A DNA stretch of 64,000 nucleotides from Dugong dugon (taxonomy: Eukaryota; Chordata; Mammalia; Sirenia; Dugongidae): contig CM057476.1 in assembly GCA_030035585.1 (NCBI GenBank), positions 3,187,001-3,251,000 on the forward strand, read 5' to 3'. A program made the position numbers and the translations under genes. The notes below the pieces were generated by a model. The model made no database searches. It was given only the letters and a program-made list of their open reading frames with translations, and had not been told where the DNA came from. Below, in pieces: positions 1-10,870 of this stretch (positions are counted from its first letter, which is position 1; every line of letters begins with the position of its first letter).

Positions 1-747
1 ATAAAGAGGAATTTAAACACCTCAGTGACTCCAGAGAGCACCCAAGAACCACCGCTCGCTAAATCAATAGTGTAGATTTACTGCAGTAACTCTTGAAAGA
101 AATTTTCAAAATTGGAGTAAAAAAAAAACCTCTTATTCAAAAGCAAATAAATTCCCCCAATAGTCACAATGAGGTTTGAACCACTGGAAACCCAATTTAC
201 CAAATCTCTTAGCTGTGAACTCCATCTGGTAAGAAAATGGAGTCTGGGGTGTGTTAAAAAGTCAAAAGGGCTTCACCCCCCCACTGTGCGGTATAAGGGA
301 TTTTAGCTCCAAAGTCGTCAGCCGACGCTGACAGCTTAGGTCCTGCAGAAAGAAATGAGACCGACAGAATGAAGAAATCAACCTTCTAATACGGAAACAG
401 CTCCAGAAAACAGCAGCATTTGGCCCAGGCTTTGTTTTATTGATTCTATTTTATGTCTGTTTCATGAAGGCGAAGGCCATGTGCTTCTCCCCCTGGAACC
501 CAGAAGGCAAAATCCAAGTCACGCCACTACACACCCTGACAGGCTTTCGAGAAAGTTCCTCTGACCCCAGGGTTGACCCTAAGGCCCTGACGGTCTATGG
601 GAGTTCTGCACAGTGCTGAGGCCAATCCCTCACAAACCCTTCAAGTTGCCAGCAACAGAGAACACCTCAATTTGATTTAGACAGAAAAGGGAATTTAACG
701 AATGCACCCAAATCACCAGGAAGGGTGGAGGATAAACACACAAAGAG
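1..747. other. No recognisable gene or repeat
   Basis: I see no open frame of note and no repeat I can name. The stretch is ordinary mixed-composition sequence that ends where an RTE fragment begins. Confidence 0.5.
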
Positions 748-970
748 CGTTGTTGCTGTTAGCTGCTGCTGCGCTGGCTCTGCCTCGTGGAGACAGAACA
801 AAACGCTGCCCATTCCTGTGCCATCTTTAAGATCACTGGTATGTCTGAGTCCGCTGTTGAGGCCATTGTGTCAGTCCATCTAATGGAGGGTCTCCCTCAT
901 TTTCACTGACCCTCTCCTTTACCAACCATGATGTCCTTTTCTAGCGGTTGGTCTTTCCTAATGACGTGTC
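748..970 (-). mobile_element. RTE/BovB-type LINE, 3' end fragment
   Basis: The sequence reads in reverse complement as the 3' end of the RTE LINE found nearly complete at 3.95-7.0 kb. It has the same order of landmarks: GTT-rich tail, 'tcactgaccctct', 'tttaccaaccatgatgtcc'. It is 5' truncated, as most LINE insertions are, and has no coding capacity. Confidence 0.8.
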
Positions 971-1408
971 AGAAGCAACAACAACATAAGGAGCCCAGGC
1001 AAAGCCAGCAGAGGCACTGTCAGCCAGTTGCTCCGTGCTGTGAGAAGGCAGAGTGGTTGGGAGGCAGGAAGCTTGGGGTACCGTGCTGAGCAGTGATGAG
1101 TCCTGATGAAGGCTCTGGCTGCTTAGCTCTTTCTGTTTGCTGACTGATGCCACGGTCTCTCCTGCCATTTGCCAGCAGGATAAGACAGAAGCAGAACAGA
1201 ATTAGCACGTGAGGCCAGGCACGGGGAGGGCCTGAGAAACACTCCACCCCACCCTCCAGCCTCCTAAGGCCTTCAGTGCAGTGGGATTTTTGCCTAGTTC
1301 CCGGGAGGTTACTGCGGTTAGCTGAGCGAGAACTGAGGCTGACCCTGACGTGCCTAGAATCATGCAGAAGGGGATGGCTGGAGCAGCAAAAATGGCAAAA
1401 ATGTGCAC
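971..1408. other. No recognisable gene or repeat
   Basis: Mixed sequence between an RTE fragment and a SINE. Overlapping open frames on both strands (for example 1020-1553 minus, 1276-1548 plus) run into the neighbouring SINE and have no domain-like content, so I do not call them genes. Confidence 0.45.
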
Positions 1409-1618
1409 TCAGGGTCGCTGGGTGGAGCAAAGGGTTAATGTATTCCGCTGCTAACTGGAAGGCTGGAGGTTTGAATCCACCCAGAGGTGCCTTGGAAGAA
1501 AGGCCTGGCACTCTACTTCCGAAAAACCAGCCATTGAAAACCGTGTGAAGCAAAGTTCTCCTCTGACACGCATGGAGCTGCCATGAGGTGGAGCAGACTT
1601 GAAGGCAACTGGTTTTTG
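1409..1618 (+). mobile_element. AfroSINE-like SINE, type B (CTGGGTGG head)
   Basis: Degraded copy with the type B head (ctgggtggagcaaa), the tRNA-like B-box region (ggtttgaatccacccag), the conserved body word 'agaaaggcctgg' and a tail ending in 'gaaggcaactggttttt'. About 210 bp, the usual length for this type here. Confidence 0.85.
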
Positions 1619-2073
1619 CACTGAGACCAGGTAGAAAAACGGAAACGTCGGTGAACGTCAGTGTTGAACAGTGGCCATGCTCAAATGCAAGATAAAACTG
1701 GACATCCGGTGAACGAAGAGAGAATATCTAAAGACCTGACGTTTGCCCCCCAGTTCAGTGCCATGTGGACCCCTCCCCACCTGGGCCAATATCAGGGAGA
1801 AGCAGGTAGCCCTCCATAGACTGAACAGATCAAGATGACACCGCAGATGACATTGTGAACCTGGGATCAGCCAGGTCAACTTTCCTGCCAGCAGGCAGAA
1901 TGGGAGATTGAGACGTAATGACAGACAAACAACGGGAGTGGCACGCGTTGTTTTGCACACCCGAGTCTGTAGACTGGAAGTAGAACCACAGCGTGTGCTA
2001 GCTGACGTTGAATGTGGTTTGGCCCATTTTATTGAGTGCCCCTCCTGAGACTGGTCCCAGGATTGACAGTACC
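1619..2073. other. No recognisable gene or repeat
   Basis: Mixed sequence between two SINEs. A 100-codon minus-strand frame (1658-1960) has no recognisable features and is not called as a gene. Confidence 0.4.
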
Positions 2074-2333
2074 CTCATCTGTCTGTCAGTGGAGACTGGT
2101 GTGTTGTTGTGATCCTGAACAGGTTTTAGCAGAGTTTCTGAACTAAGACAGACTAGGAAGAAAGGCCTGGCGATATTCTTCCCAAAATCAGCCCGGGAAA
2201 ACCCTACGTGTCACAATGGTCCATCCACAACAGATCATGGGGACGGCGCAGGACCGGGCCGTGTTTTGTTGCATTTTGCGTGAGTTCGCCATGAGTGGCG
2301 GCCGACTGGAAGGTAGCTGACAACAACGGCAAC
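2074..2333 (+). mobile_element. AfroSINE-like SINE, type C (tRNA-Gly class), head missing
   Basis: Type C SINE lacking most of the tRNA-like head. It begins near 'ctgtctgtcagtgga', carries 'agaaaggcctggcgat', then an RTE-like tail with 'catggggacggcgcagga' and ends in a CAA-rich run (gacaacaacggcaac). The tail resembles the RTE 3' end. Confidence 0.8.
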
Positions 2334-2639
2334 TCATCTCCCAAACTCTGAAAGTAAGATGTCCCCCGGCTCTGATCTGTCTCCTGCCATCTTCTTCCCA
2401 GGCCGTTGCTCTCTGGACTCCGTGGTATTCCGCAGACACCCCCAGCCTGCCCCTACCTCTGTGTCTGCACTGCTCTCACATCTGAGCATCACAGGCACGC
2501 CCCCATTCTCTGCACCCACCTCTGTTGTCCACAGCTCCCTGGCTCACGACACGGACCCTAACTATTCATTTACACCACCACACCACACCTGATACACTTA
2601 AACGTGCACATGGCTGCTCCCCATCTGTCTCCCTTTCTC
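2334..2639. other. No recognisable gene or repeat
   Basis: Short pyrimidine-rich stretch with overlapping small frames on both strands. Nothing supports a gene. Confidence 0.4.
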
Positions 2640-2770
2640 CCTTTTCCAGAGTGTAGGCCCATGAAAGCAAGGACATTGATTGCCCACTGCTCTGACCTCA
2701 CCATACCTCAGCATCCACCCCGAGGAAGTGCTCAGCAAATATTTGTTGAATGAATAATGAATGAGTGATT
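2640..2770 (+). mobile_element. L2 LINE, 3' end
   Basis: Ends in the typical L2 3' motif (ctcagcaaatatttgttgaatgaat) preceded by 'ccatgaaagcaagga', as in the 3' end of mammalian L2. Old and non-coding. Confidence 0.7.
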
Positions 2771-3620
2771 GCACCAGGAGCCACATTCCCTGATAACCAC
2801 ACCTTTCTTTCCCTCCACTAGTTAGGTGAATATTAATTTTTCTTCTCAAGGAGGGAGTAGGAGTCCCTGCTTCGTCAGGGAGAAAGGCAAGAGCAGCCTT
2901 TGAAGCTATCAGCCCTTCCAGAGGGTTGAACACTTTCCAAGAGAAAAGCTAAATGCATAGACCATTGGAGACCCTCCAAAAAAGACACGCTCCAAGGTCC
3001 GCTATGCAAACTTCCCGTTTCCCAAATATCACAGAAGACAGAACCTGGATCTGCTCCAAAGCTTGCTATTGAATTTTATGCATGCTGGGCTCGACTGAAT
3101 GCGTAATGAAAAGTCTGAATTAACTATGCAGAAGTATAATTTACAGTTAATGTTTGTAATTGATGAGCCGGGGATCTCCGGAGTAGCACTAACGGCTAAG
3201 ACCAAAAGGCGCTCGTGGGGAAAACGGCAAGTATTTGTTTTTTAAACGGAGCCTTCCTCCGCTCAGTGCCAGCCCATCTGTCCATCCATCTACCTATCAA
3301 GTGTCTTGCCAGAGTGCCTGCTCAGACACCAGGGACACAGAAGTGCCTGCCGTGAAGTCCACAGTGGGTCCCGGCTGCCAGGAGGAGCTCACACAAGCCG
3401 CGGTTAAAAAGGATCAAGGAGACAGCTCAGAGTGAATGCAGGCGTGACACACCTTGGGGGGACTTTGCTCTTGTCTCTGGGTCCCCTTGGGCGGCACCCA
3501 GCATCAGAGGCACTTGCTGAGCAGGCAGGGTTCCGCTAGAACTGAGAACACAGTCTAATTCTTGCTGTGTCTCTTCTCTTTGTATTTGGAGGCTCACACT
3601 GTCATCATTCTGGAAGAAAT
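2771..3620. other. Apparently single-copy sequence, AT-rich block at 3065-3170
   Basis: No gene recognised. The block around 3065-3170 is AT-rich with homeodomain-like words (ttgaattaact-like and gtaattgatgag) and contains no repeat that I can name, so it is a weak candidate for a conserved non-coding element. Confidence 0.35.
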
Positions 3621-3634
3621 TACACTAACAATCT

Positions 3635-3812
3635 TGTTAGTGTTGCAGCTATGTGTCAATCCATCTCATGGAGGGTCTCCCTTATTTTCGCTGACCCTCT
3701 ACTTTACCAAACAGGATGCCCTTTTCCAGCGATTGGTCTTTCCTGATGATGTGTCCAAAGTAAGCAGGCTGAAGTCTCACCACCCTCGTTTCTAAGGGGC
3801 ACTGTGGTTGCA
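3635..3812 (-). mobile_element. RTE LINE internal fragment with a 14-bp target duplication
   Basis: RTE sequence in reverse complement bounded by the identical 14-mer 'tacactaacaatct' at 3621-3634 and 3813-3826. It covers the region around 'tcgctgaccctctactttacc' but lacks the terminal ~110 bp of the RTE 3' end that other copies keep. See findings. Confidence 0.8.
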
Positions 3813-4336
3813 TACACTAACAATCTACGTCCTCCTATTTCAGGCCATGGCCTTTAACCGGGCTGCATGATGGAATAGCCTGGTGATCTTAAATAAAATA
3901 CTAATCCAACCCTTCCGCCCTCCTCTTCAGATTCTGTTGGCCTGCAGTGGGCTGTTGTTGTTGTTAGGTGCCGTCAAGTTGGTTCTGACTCATAGCGACC
4001 CCGTGCACCATAGAATGAAACACTGCCGGGTCCTGCGCCATGCTCACAAATCATTGTTATGCTTGAGCCCATCCTTGCAGCCACTGTGTCAATCCGTCTC
4101 ATTGAGGGTCTTCCTCTTTTTCGCTGACCCTCTACTTTACCAAGCACGATGTCCTTCTCCGGGGACTGATCCCTCCTGACAACACGTCCAAAGTATGTAA
4201 GACGTAATTTCGCCATCCTTCCTTCTAAAGAGCGTTCTGGTTGTACTTCTTCCAAGACAGATTTGTTTGTTCTTTTGGCAGTCCATGATATATTCAATAT
4301 TCTTCACCAACACTACAATTCAAAGGCATCAGTTCT

Positions 4337-4987
4337 TCAGTCTTCCTTATTCATTGTCCAGCTTTCGCATGCATATGATGCAATTGAAAATACCATGGCT
4401 TGGATCAGGCACACCTTAGTCTTCAAGGCGACATCTTTGCTTTTCAACACTTTAAAGAGGTCTTTTGCAGCAGATTTGCCCAGTGCAATGCATCTTTTGA
4501 TATCCTGACTGCTGCTTCCATGGGTGTTGATTGTGGATCCAAATAAAATTAAATCCTTGACGACTTCAGTCTTTTCTTCATTTATCATGATGTTGCTTAT
4601 TGGTCCAGTTGTGAGGACTTTTGTTTTCTTTATGTTGAAGTGTAATCCATATTGAAGGCTGTGGTCTTTGATCTTCACCAGTAAGTGCTTCAAGTCCTCT
4701 TCACTTTCAGCAAGCAAGGTTGTGTCATCTGCATAACACAAGTTGTTAATGAGTCTTCCTTCAAACCTGATGCCCCATTCTTCTTCATATAATCCAGCTT
4801 CTCGGATTATTTGTTCAGCATACAGATTGAATCGGTATGGTGAAAGGATAATACAACCCTGATGCACACATTTCCTGATTTTAAACCACGCAGTATCCCC
4901 TTGTTCTGTCCGAACAACTGCCTGTTGATCTATGTACAGGTTTCTCATGAGCACAATGAGGTGTTCTGGAATTCTCATTGTTCGCAA
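4337..4987 (-). pseudogene. RTE reverse transcriptase domain remnant
   Basis: Open segment of 216 codons inside the dead RTE LINE. It encodes part of the palm of a non-LTR reverse transcriptase. The word QGC followed by LSPYRFNLYAE (about residues 43-57) matches the conserved block before the active site, and YADD (residues 85-88, bases 4724-4735) is the catalytic metal-binding motif, followed by TTLLAES. The C-terminal part has the RTE/BovB-like phrase LGKSAAKDLFKVLKSKD. Upstream sequence continues in other frames (5205, 5408, 5695), so the protein cannot be made. The related open segment at 3974-4297 holds the extreme C-terminus (LTYFGRVVRRDQS, KRGRPSMRRIDTVAARMG). Confidence 0.88.
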
Positions 4988-5479
4988 TGTTATCCGTAAT
5001 TTGTTATGATCCTCACAATCGAATGCCTTTGCATAGTCAGTAAAACACAGGTAAACATCTTTCTGGTATTCTCTGCTTTCAGCCAGGATCCATCTGACAT
5101 CAGCAGTGATATCCCTGGTTCCACGTCCTCTTCTGAATCCAGCCTGAATTTCTGGTAGTCCCCGTCGACATACTGCTGCAGATGCTCTTGAATGATCTTC
5201 AGCAAAATTTTACTTGCCTGTGTTATTAATGATATTGTTCAATAATTTTCACATTCAGTTGGAACACCTTTCTTGGGAATAGGCATAAATATGGATCTCT
5301 TCCAGTAGGTTGGCCAGGTAGCTGTCTTCCAAATTTCTTGGCATAGACGAGTGAGCACTTACAGCGCTGCATCCGTTTGTTGAAACATCTCAGTTGATAT
5401 TCCATCAATTCCCAGAGCCTTGTTTTTCGACAATGCCTTCAGTGCAGCTTGCACATCTTCCTTCAGTACCACTGGTTCC

Positions 5480-6080
5480 TGATCATATGCTGCCTCCTGA
5501 AATGATTGAGCACTGAAATTCTTTTTGGTATAATGACTCTGTGTATTCCTTCCATCTTCTTTTGATGCCTCCTGCGTCGTTTAATATTTTCCCCATAGAA
5601 TCCTTCACTATTGCAACTCGAGGCTTCAATTTTTTCTTCAGTTCTTTCAGCTTGAGGAATGCCGAGTAAGTTCTTCCCTTTTGGTTTTCTATCATCTCCA
5701 GCTCTTCCTATATGTCATTATAGTACTTTGTCTTCTCCAGCCGCCCTTTGAAATCTTCTGTTCAGTTCTTTTACTTCATCATTTCTTCCTTTTGCTTTAA
5801 ATACTCAACATTCAAGAGCAAGTTTCAGAGACTCTTCTGACATCCATTTTGGTCTTTTCTTTCTTTCCTGTCTTTTTAATGACCTCTTGCTTTCTTCATG
5901 TACGATGTCCTTGATGTCATTCCACAACTCGTCTGGTCTTCGGTCATTAGTGTTCAATGCGTCAAGTCTATTCTTGAGATGGTCTCTAAATTCAGGTGGT
6001 ATATACTCAAGGTTGTACTTTGGCTCTTGTGGACTTGTCCTAATTTTCTTCAGTTTCAACTTGAACTTGCATATGAGCAA
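5480..6080 (-). pseudogene. RTE ORF linker region remnants
   Basis: Two open segments (5483-5695 and 5805-6080) lie between endonuclease and reverse transcriptase in the dead RTE element. They are lysine-rich (KLKELKKKLKPRVAIVKDS and RSLKRQERKKRPKWMSEE) as expected for the linker between these domains. They sit in different frames, which confirms the frameshifts. Confidence 0.7.
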
Positions 6081-6216
6081 TTGATGGTCTGTCCCACAGT
6101 CGGCCCCTGGACTTGTTCTGACTGATGATATTGAGCTCTTCCATCATCTCTTTCCACAGATGGAGTCGATTTGATTCCTGCGTATTCCATCTTGCAAAGG
6201 TGTACAGTCATCTGGC

Positions 6217-6979
6217 TCATCTGTATAGTTGCTGTTTACGTTGGTGAAAAAGGGTATTTGCAATGAAGAAGTCATTGGTCTTGCAAAATTCTATCATGCG
6301 ATCTCTGGTATCATTTCTATCACCAAGGCCGTATTCTCCAACTACTGATCCTTCTTCTTTGTTTCCAACTTTCACATTCCAATCACCAGTAATTATCAAT
6401 GCATTCTAACTGCATGTTTGGTCAATTTCAGACTGAAGCACTTGGTAAAAATCTTCAGTTTCTTCATCTTTGGCCTTAGTGGTTGGTGCCTAAATTTGAA
6501 TAATAGTTGTATTAACCGGTCTTCCTTGTAGGCGTATGGATATTATCCCAACACTGACAGCGTTGTACTTCAGGATAGATCTTGAATTGTTCTTTTTGAT
6601 GATGAATGCAACGCCATTCCTCTTCAAGTTGTCATTCCTGGCACAGTAGACCTATGGTTGTCTGATTCAAAATGGCCAATGCCAGTCAATTTCAGCTACT
6701 AACACCTAGGATATCGATGTTTATGCGTTCCATTTCATTTTTGACGATTTCCAACTTTCCTAGATTCATACTTCGTACATTCCACGTTCCAATTATTAAT
6801 GGATGTTTGCAGCTGTTTCTTCTCATTTTGAATAGCGCGGTGGGCTGGAATCTGATTATTCTGTCAGTGCTTCCTGGGCACTTGTGTGCCGCCAGGTTAA
6901 GAAGTACTTTTTTTGAAGGGAATGGCTTTGAATATGGAGATCTTTCTCTTGAACCAAAGTCAGCAGCAGCATCAAGCAA
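6217..6979 (-). pseudogene. RTE APE-type endonuclease domain remnant
   Basis: Two open segments of the dead LINE, in different frames. At 6692-6979 the phrase GTWNVRSMN followed by KLEIVKNEMERINIDILGVS matches the N-terminus of RTE/BovB APE-like endonucleases, which nick target DNA for target-primed reverse transcription. At 6217-6399 the phrase GDWNVKVGN matches the conserved catalytic GDxN block, followed by EYGLGDRNDTRDRMIEFC. The region between is interrupted by stops and at least one frameshift. In the active enzyme this domain is a single uninterrupted fold of about 230 residues. Confidence 0.85.
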
Positions 6980-7154
6980 GTCTTATCCAGGGCAGAAAGG
7001 CACAGGTGGGAAGTGGAAAGCCACGCCCCCCCAGGACCCTAGAAGGGCGCAGTCTGCTGGATGCTGTTTACTCTCTGCTCATCAGGAAAACCCAGTCCAT
7101 GCCAGGTGGTTCCACAGACGGGATTTAATTCAGAGAACTGGTCATCACTGGGAT

Positions 7155-7314
7155 TAAAAAAAACAAAACTCATTGCTGTCAAGTCGATTCAGACTCATAG
7201 TGACCCTATAGGACCAAGGAGAACTGCCCCATAGGGTTGGAGCAGCTGGTGTATTTGAACTGCCAACCTTTTGGTATGCAGCTGAGCTCTTACCCACAGT
7301 TTCACCAGGGCTCC
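7155..7314 (-). mobile_element. AfroSINE-like SINE, type A, with target duplication
   Basis: Minus-strand type A copy with the short internal form (no internal 'aagattacagcc' block). It is flanked by the 11-bp duplication 'atcactgggat' at 7144-7154 and 7315-7325, which fixes the boundaries exactly. A-rich tail at the left, head (caccagggctcc) at the right. Confidence 0.95.
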
Positions 7315-7325
7315 ATCACTGGGAT

Positions 7326-7836
7326 GGAGGAGCCAGAAGGGCAAACGGATGGCGAGGCCACCCATGGATTAACAACAGGAGGAAGCTGCTACTACCCCTA
7401 GGGCCAAGGGACAAAGAGTGGAGGTGGCAGTATCAGACCCCAGCAGCTAGCGGCCCTGTCAGGAGCCGTCAGTGGGAGCTGGAGCCACAGGAGAAGCAGC
7501 CACTGCTGGAGACACCGTCAGAAGTAGAGAGAGCAAAAAACACTGTGCCTTCCTCCTCCATCCACCTCCACTTTCTCGCCAGGGCCTTGTACCAGGAAAC
7601 TTTGCCACAGTCCAGCTGGCCAAGGAGCCTGGGCAATGCAGTTTGCAGGGGTCACAGGAAGGGAAGGGGCTGGATAACAGGCAGACGGCTGGCACGAGTT
7701 CCCAGCCCAACTCCCACACATGGAATGCCAGCTTGGCAGACATGGCCCCACATTCACTGGAGAAGTCAGCTCTGCTGATGAGAACATGGAGCAAATGATA
7801 ATTCGACAGATATCTGAGGGCACCTATTATGGACTG
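7326..7836. other. No recognisable gene or repeat
   Basis: Slightly GC-rich sequence with several overlapping frames in every register (for example 7472-7798 plus and 7459-7998 minus). The minus frame runs through the next SINE. None has a domain-like composition. Confidence 0.4.
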
Positions 7837-8042
7837 GGGCGTCCCTGGGTAGTGCCAATGATTAATGTGCTCGGCTGCTAACCAAAAGGTTGGAGGTTCA
7901 AGTCTACCCAGAGGTGCCTCAGAGGAAAGGCCTGGAGATCTACTTCTGAAAAACCAGCCATCGAAAACCCTGTGGAGCACAGGTCTGCTGTGACTCACAT
8001 GGGGTTGCCAGGAGTCAACTCAATAGCAACTTTTTAAAAAAA
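7837..8042 (+). mobile_element. AfroSINE-like SINE, type B
   Basis: Head 'cgtccctgggtagtgcca', B-box region 'ggaggttcaagtctaccc', body word 'gaaaggcctgg', tail 'gagtcaactcaatagcaact' followed by an A-run. Confidence 0.9.
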
Positions 8043-8850
8043 ATAAATCCTTATTGGTGAAATGGATGACTGTGAGCTCAACTGCCGCAGCCCTCAGCTT
8101 TGTTATCATTGGATAGCAAGTCGTCTGCATCAGCCAGATCTCCTACAGATTCACCTGCTGTTCTTGCCTCACAAGAATTATTGACAAGACCCCAAAGGGT
8201 GCATCCAACTGGTTGAGCTGATTTGGGGAGGAAAAATTACCCTGAAGAAGAGGTGGGGAGAAGAAACTCACTTCTGGGAGTGGATTGTTGAAATGCAAAG
8301 CCAAAGCAATTTTTCAAGAATCTGCAGTTCCTCGCAGCTCAGCAGGACTCAAGGGCACTTACAAGTCTTCCTTTTGGCTTTTCCCTTAAGTGTTCAGGAA
8401 GCAGGCAAGGGTCCAGCCCTCCTAGCCATGCCAGTCCCTTTCAGCTCCACCAAGGCTGTGTCTGCACCACTCAGCATCTCCGGAGAGGCCTTCCACTTAG
8501 AAAAAGCTATTATTAAGTGCTTTAAGAGTATCCCTAATAGAAAGTAGATGAGCTCCAAAGAGCCGCCTCCTTGGAGGAGAGTAAAGGCTTCAAGTTATAC
8601 AAGCGCTGTATGGAGATGGCAGGGCATTTGACTCAATTAGTGCTAACAAATGGGCTTCAGGAGTCTAGCTCACATGAGTGGTGGGTCTAGGTCTGACAGG
8701 CCGTCATGTTACAGTAGGGGAGGCAGGTTCTTCACACCAGGTTTCCCATTTGTCTCTGGACCCACAAAACACTGGATTGGGGATCGGAAGACAGTTGTAG
8801 CCCTGAGCTCGTGGGTGGTTCTCATTCCAGAGCCTCCCGCTGCCCATCCT
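8043..8850. other. No recognisable gene or repeat
   Basis: About 800 bp of apparently single-copy sequence. Two modest plus-strand frames (8293-8547 and 8650-8892) have no recognisable content. Confidence 0.4.
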
Positions 8851-8854
8851 TTCT

Positions 8855-9545
8855 TTTATCATTATTTTTTGATTGTTGTAAAGTATCTATAATAAGGAGC
8901 CCCTGGGTGGTGCAAATGTTTACCACGCTCATCTGCTAACTGAAATGTTGGAGGTTCAAGTCCACCCACAGTGCCTCAGAAGAAAGGCCTGGACATCTAC
9001 TTACAAAAAATCAGCCATCGAAACCCTATGGAGCACAGTTCTGCTCTGACACACATGGGGTTTTCATGAATTGGAGTCGACTTGATGGTGACTGGTTTTT
9101 ATAGATAACATTTGCCATTTCAACCATTTTTACATGTACAATTCAGTGACACTAATCACTGTACACTCACCATGTTATGTGACCATCACCACTATTTCCA
9201 AAACTTCATCACCCCAAACAGAATCTCAGTACCCCTTCAGCATTAAGTCTCCATTTCCTCCTTTCCCTATCCCCTGGTATCCACTAATAAACTCTGGTCT
9301 CTGTACCCTTGCCTATTCTAGATATATCACATAAGTGGGATCATACAGTATTTGTCATTTTGTGTCTAATTTCACTCAGCTCCACGTTTTCGAGGTTCAC
9401 CCATGTCGTTGCAGGTATCAAGAATCTATTCCTCTTTACGGCTGATTAATATCCCATTATGTGGATAGACCACCTGTTGTTTATCCATGCATCTGTTGAT
9501 GACCACTTGTTCATTGTAGCATAATTCACAATAGCCAAAAGGCAG
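8855..9545 (-). mobile_element. Old L1 LINE 3' region, split by a SINE
   Basis: Reverse-complement L1 3' sequence of the L1M type: 'attgttgtaaagtatctata', then after the SINE 'gtacaattcagtgacact', 'cctattctagatatatcac', 'tatcccattatgtggatag'. The SINE at 8895-9101 interrupts it. Confidence 0.85.
8895..9101 (+). mobile_element. AfroSINE-like SINE, type B, nested in L1
   Basis: Complete type B copy (head 'ggagcccctgggtggtgca', tail 'gacttgatggtgactggttt') inside the old L1 described above, so the SINE is the younger insertion. Confidence 0.93.
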
Positions 9546-10090
9546 GAACAACCCATCCTGTTTAATTTCCCTCTTGGGAAATCACCCTTCTATTCCATGT
9601 AGCCGGGATGGGAGGTTAATTTCTGGTGGTCACCTCCAATTGAAAGCTGAAGTGGACAAATCGTCCACTCTCCAGTTTCGTACAGCCAAGGTGGTTTAAC
9701 CAAGTGGATGTTCCCTTCTGGGAACTTGCCAACAAGGGTTGCAAGGGAGGAGGAAGGAATGGCCTGAGGTTGGTCATCACCTGGCCGGATGCTGACAGAC
9801 CTTCCTGCCGGAGGCTCTGGATCCAGTTACTATTGCCCTCCCCTCGTTCACCCCCTGCTTCCTGCCCATTCCCAGTCTGTCCTGCCGCCCACCCTCTCAC
9901 CAGCCCCGTGGCTCCTACTTTCCACTTCAACACATTCCCTTTGGCTTAGGGTCACCATATTTGGTTTCTGTTGCTTGGTTTTGCCATTTCCCTTTCCCCC
10001 TCTCTGGGCCTCAGTTTCCCCTTTTGTAAAATGAAGATGTTGTAAAATGGCCAGATAATTTCTTCTTTTTGCTTTAACATGCTAGATAAA
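9546..10090. other. No recognisable gene or repeat
   Basis: Pyrimidine-rich single-copy-looking sequence with small overlapping frames only. Confidence 0.4.
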
Positions 10091-10321
10091 CCAAAAAAAA
10101 AAAACCCCAAAAAACCCAAACCCCTTGCCATCAAGTTGATTCCTACCATGGCGACTCCACATGTTACCGAGTGGAAGTGTACTCCATAGGATTTTCTTCA
10201 CTGTAATATTTATGGAAGCAGATTGCCAGGTCTTTCTTCCTTGGTGCTGCTGGGTGGGTTGGCACCACCAATGTCCGGGGTAGCAATTGAGCGCCAACTG
10301 TTTGCATCACCCAGGGACCTC
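10091..10321 (-). mobile_element. AfroSINE-like SINE, mixed A/B form
   Basis: Minus-strand copy with an A-rich tail at the left, 'ccttgccatcaagttgattc', 'tggaagcagattgccagg', and a type B-like head at the right (gcatcacccagggacc). Confidence 0.85.
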
Positions 10322-10364
10322 ACTCTAGACCATGGCAATGTCTATCCCACATCTGACATGGGCA

Positions 10365-10870
10365 CTTCTAAAAATTTTTTATTGTGCTTTAGGTGAAAAT
10401 TTACAGAGGAAGTTTCCCACCCAATAGTCCGTACATAAAGTGTCCCATGACACTGGTTGCATTCCCCACAATGTGTCAGCATTCTCCCCATTTCTGCATT
10501 GGGTTCCCCGTTTCGTTTCCTCTGGATTTTCTACTCCTTCCTGCCTTCTCATCTTTGCTTATGGGCAAACGTTGCCCTTTTGATCTCATATAATTGATTT
10601 CTCTAAGGAGCCTGTTCCTCTCAGGTGCTGTTGTTCATATGATGCGCCTGTCTGTTGTTTGGCTGGGAGGTGGTCTCCAGGAATGGCTTCAGTTCCAGGT
10701 CAGAAGGGTGTCGTAGGGCCATAGACACAGGGTTCCTTCAGTCTCTGTCAGACAAGCAAGTCTGGTCTTTTTTGTGAATTTGATATTTTTGTTCCACATT
10801 TTTCTCCCACTTTGTCTGGGACCCTCTATTGTGATCCCAGTCAGACGGGTCGGCAGTGGTGACATCAGCA
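10365..10870 (-). mobile_element. L1 3'UTR, afrotherian-type, older copy
   Basis: Reverse-complement sequence with the same landmarks as the L1 3' ends at 13.3-14.4 kb and 31.3-31.9 kb: 'ttattgtgctttaggtgaaa', 'ctggttgcattccccac', 'tctgtcagacaagcaagtct', 'gtctgggaccctctattgtg'. More diverged than the other two. Confidence 0.85.

Larger units (their letters stand above)
3952..6995 (-). mobile_element. RTE/BovB-type LINE, near full length, inactivated
   Basis: A non-LTR retrotransposon of about 3.0 kb lying on the minus strand. Its 3' end is the GTT-rich run at 3952-3970 (CAA-rich on the element's own strand) and its 5' end lies near 7.0 kb. In the element's own direction I see an APE-type endonuclease start (6.98-6.2 kb), a linker, a reverse transcriptase with the QGC and YADD motifs (about 4.99-4.34 kb) and a C-terminal region ending near 3.97 kb. 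The reading frame is broken into at least eight segments in all three minus frames, so the copy is dead. RTE-clade elements of this length usually have one main ORF of about 1,000 codons. The same element supplies shorter 3' fragments across the window, and its 3' end is shared by the SINEs. Confidence 0.9.

Noticed and set aside
1020..1553. 177-codon minus-strand frame
   Set aside because: It runs through a SINE and adjoining unique sequence, with no domain content; chance frame.
3952..6995. An active RTE LINE
   Set aside because: The protein frame is broken into many segments in all three minus frames with in-frame stops.
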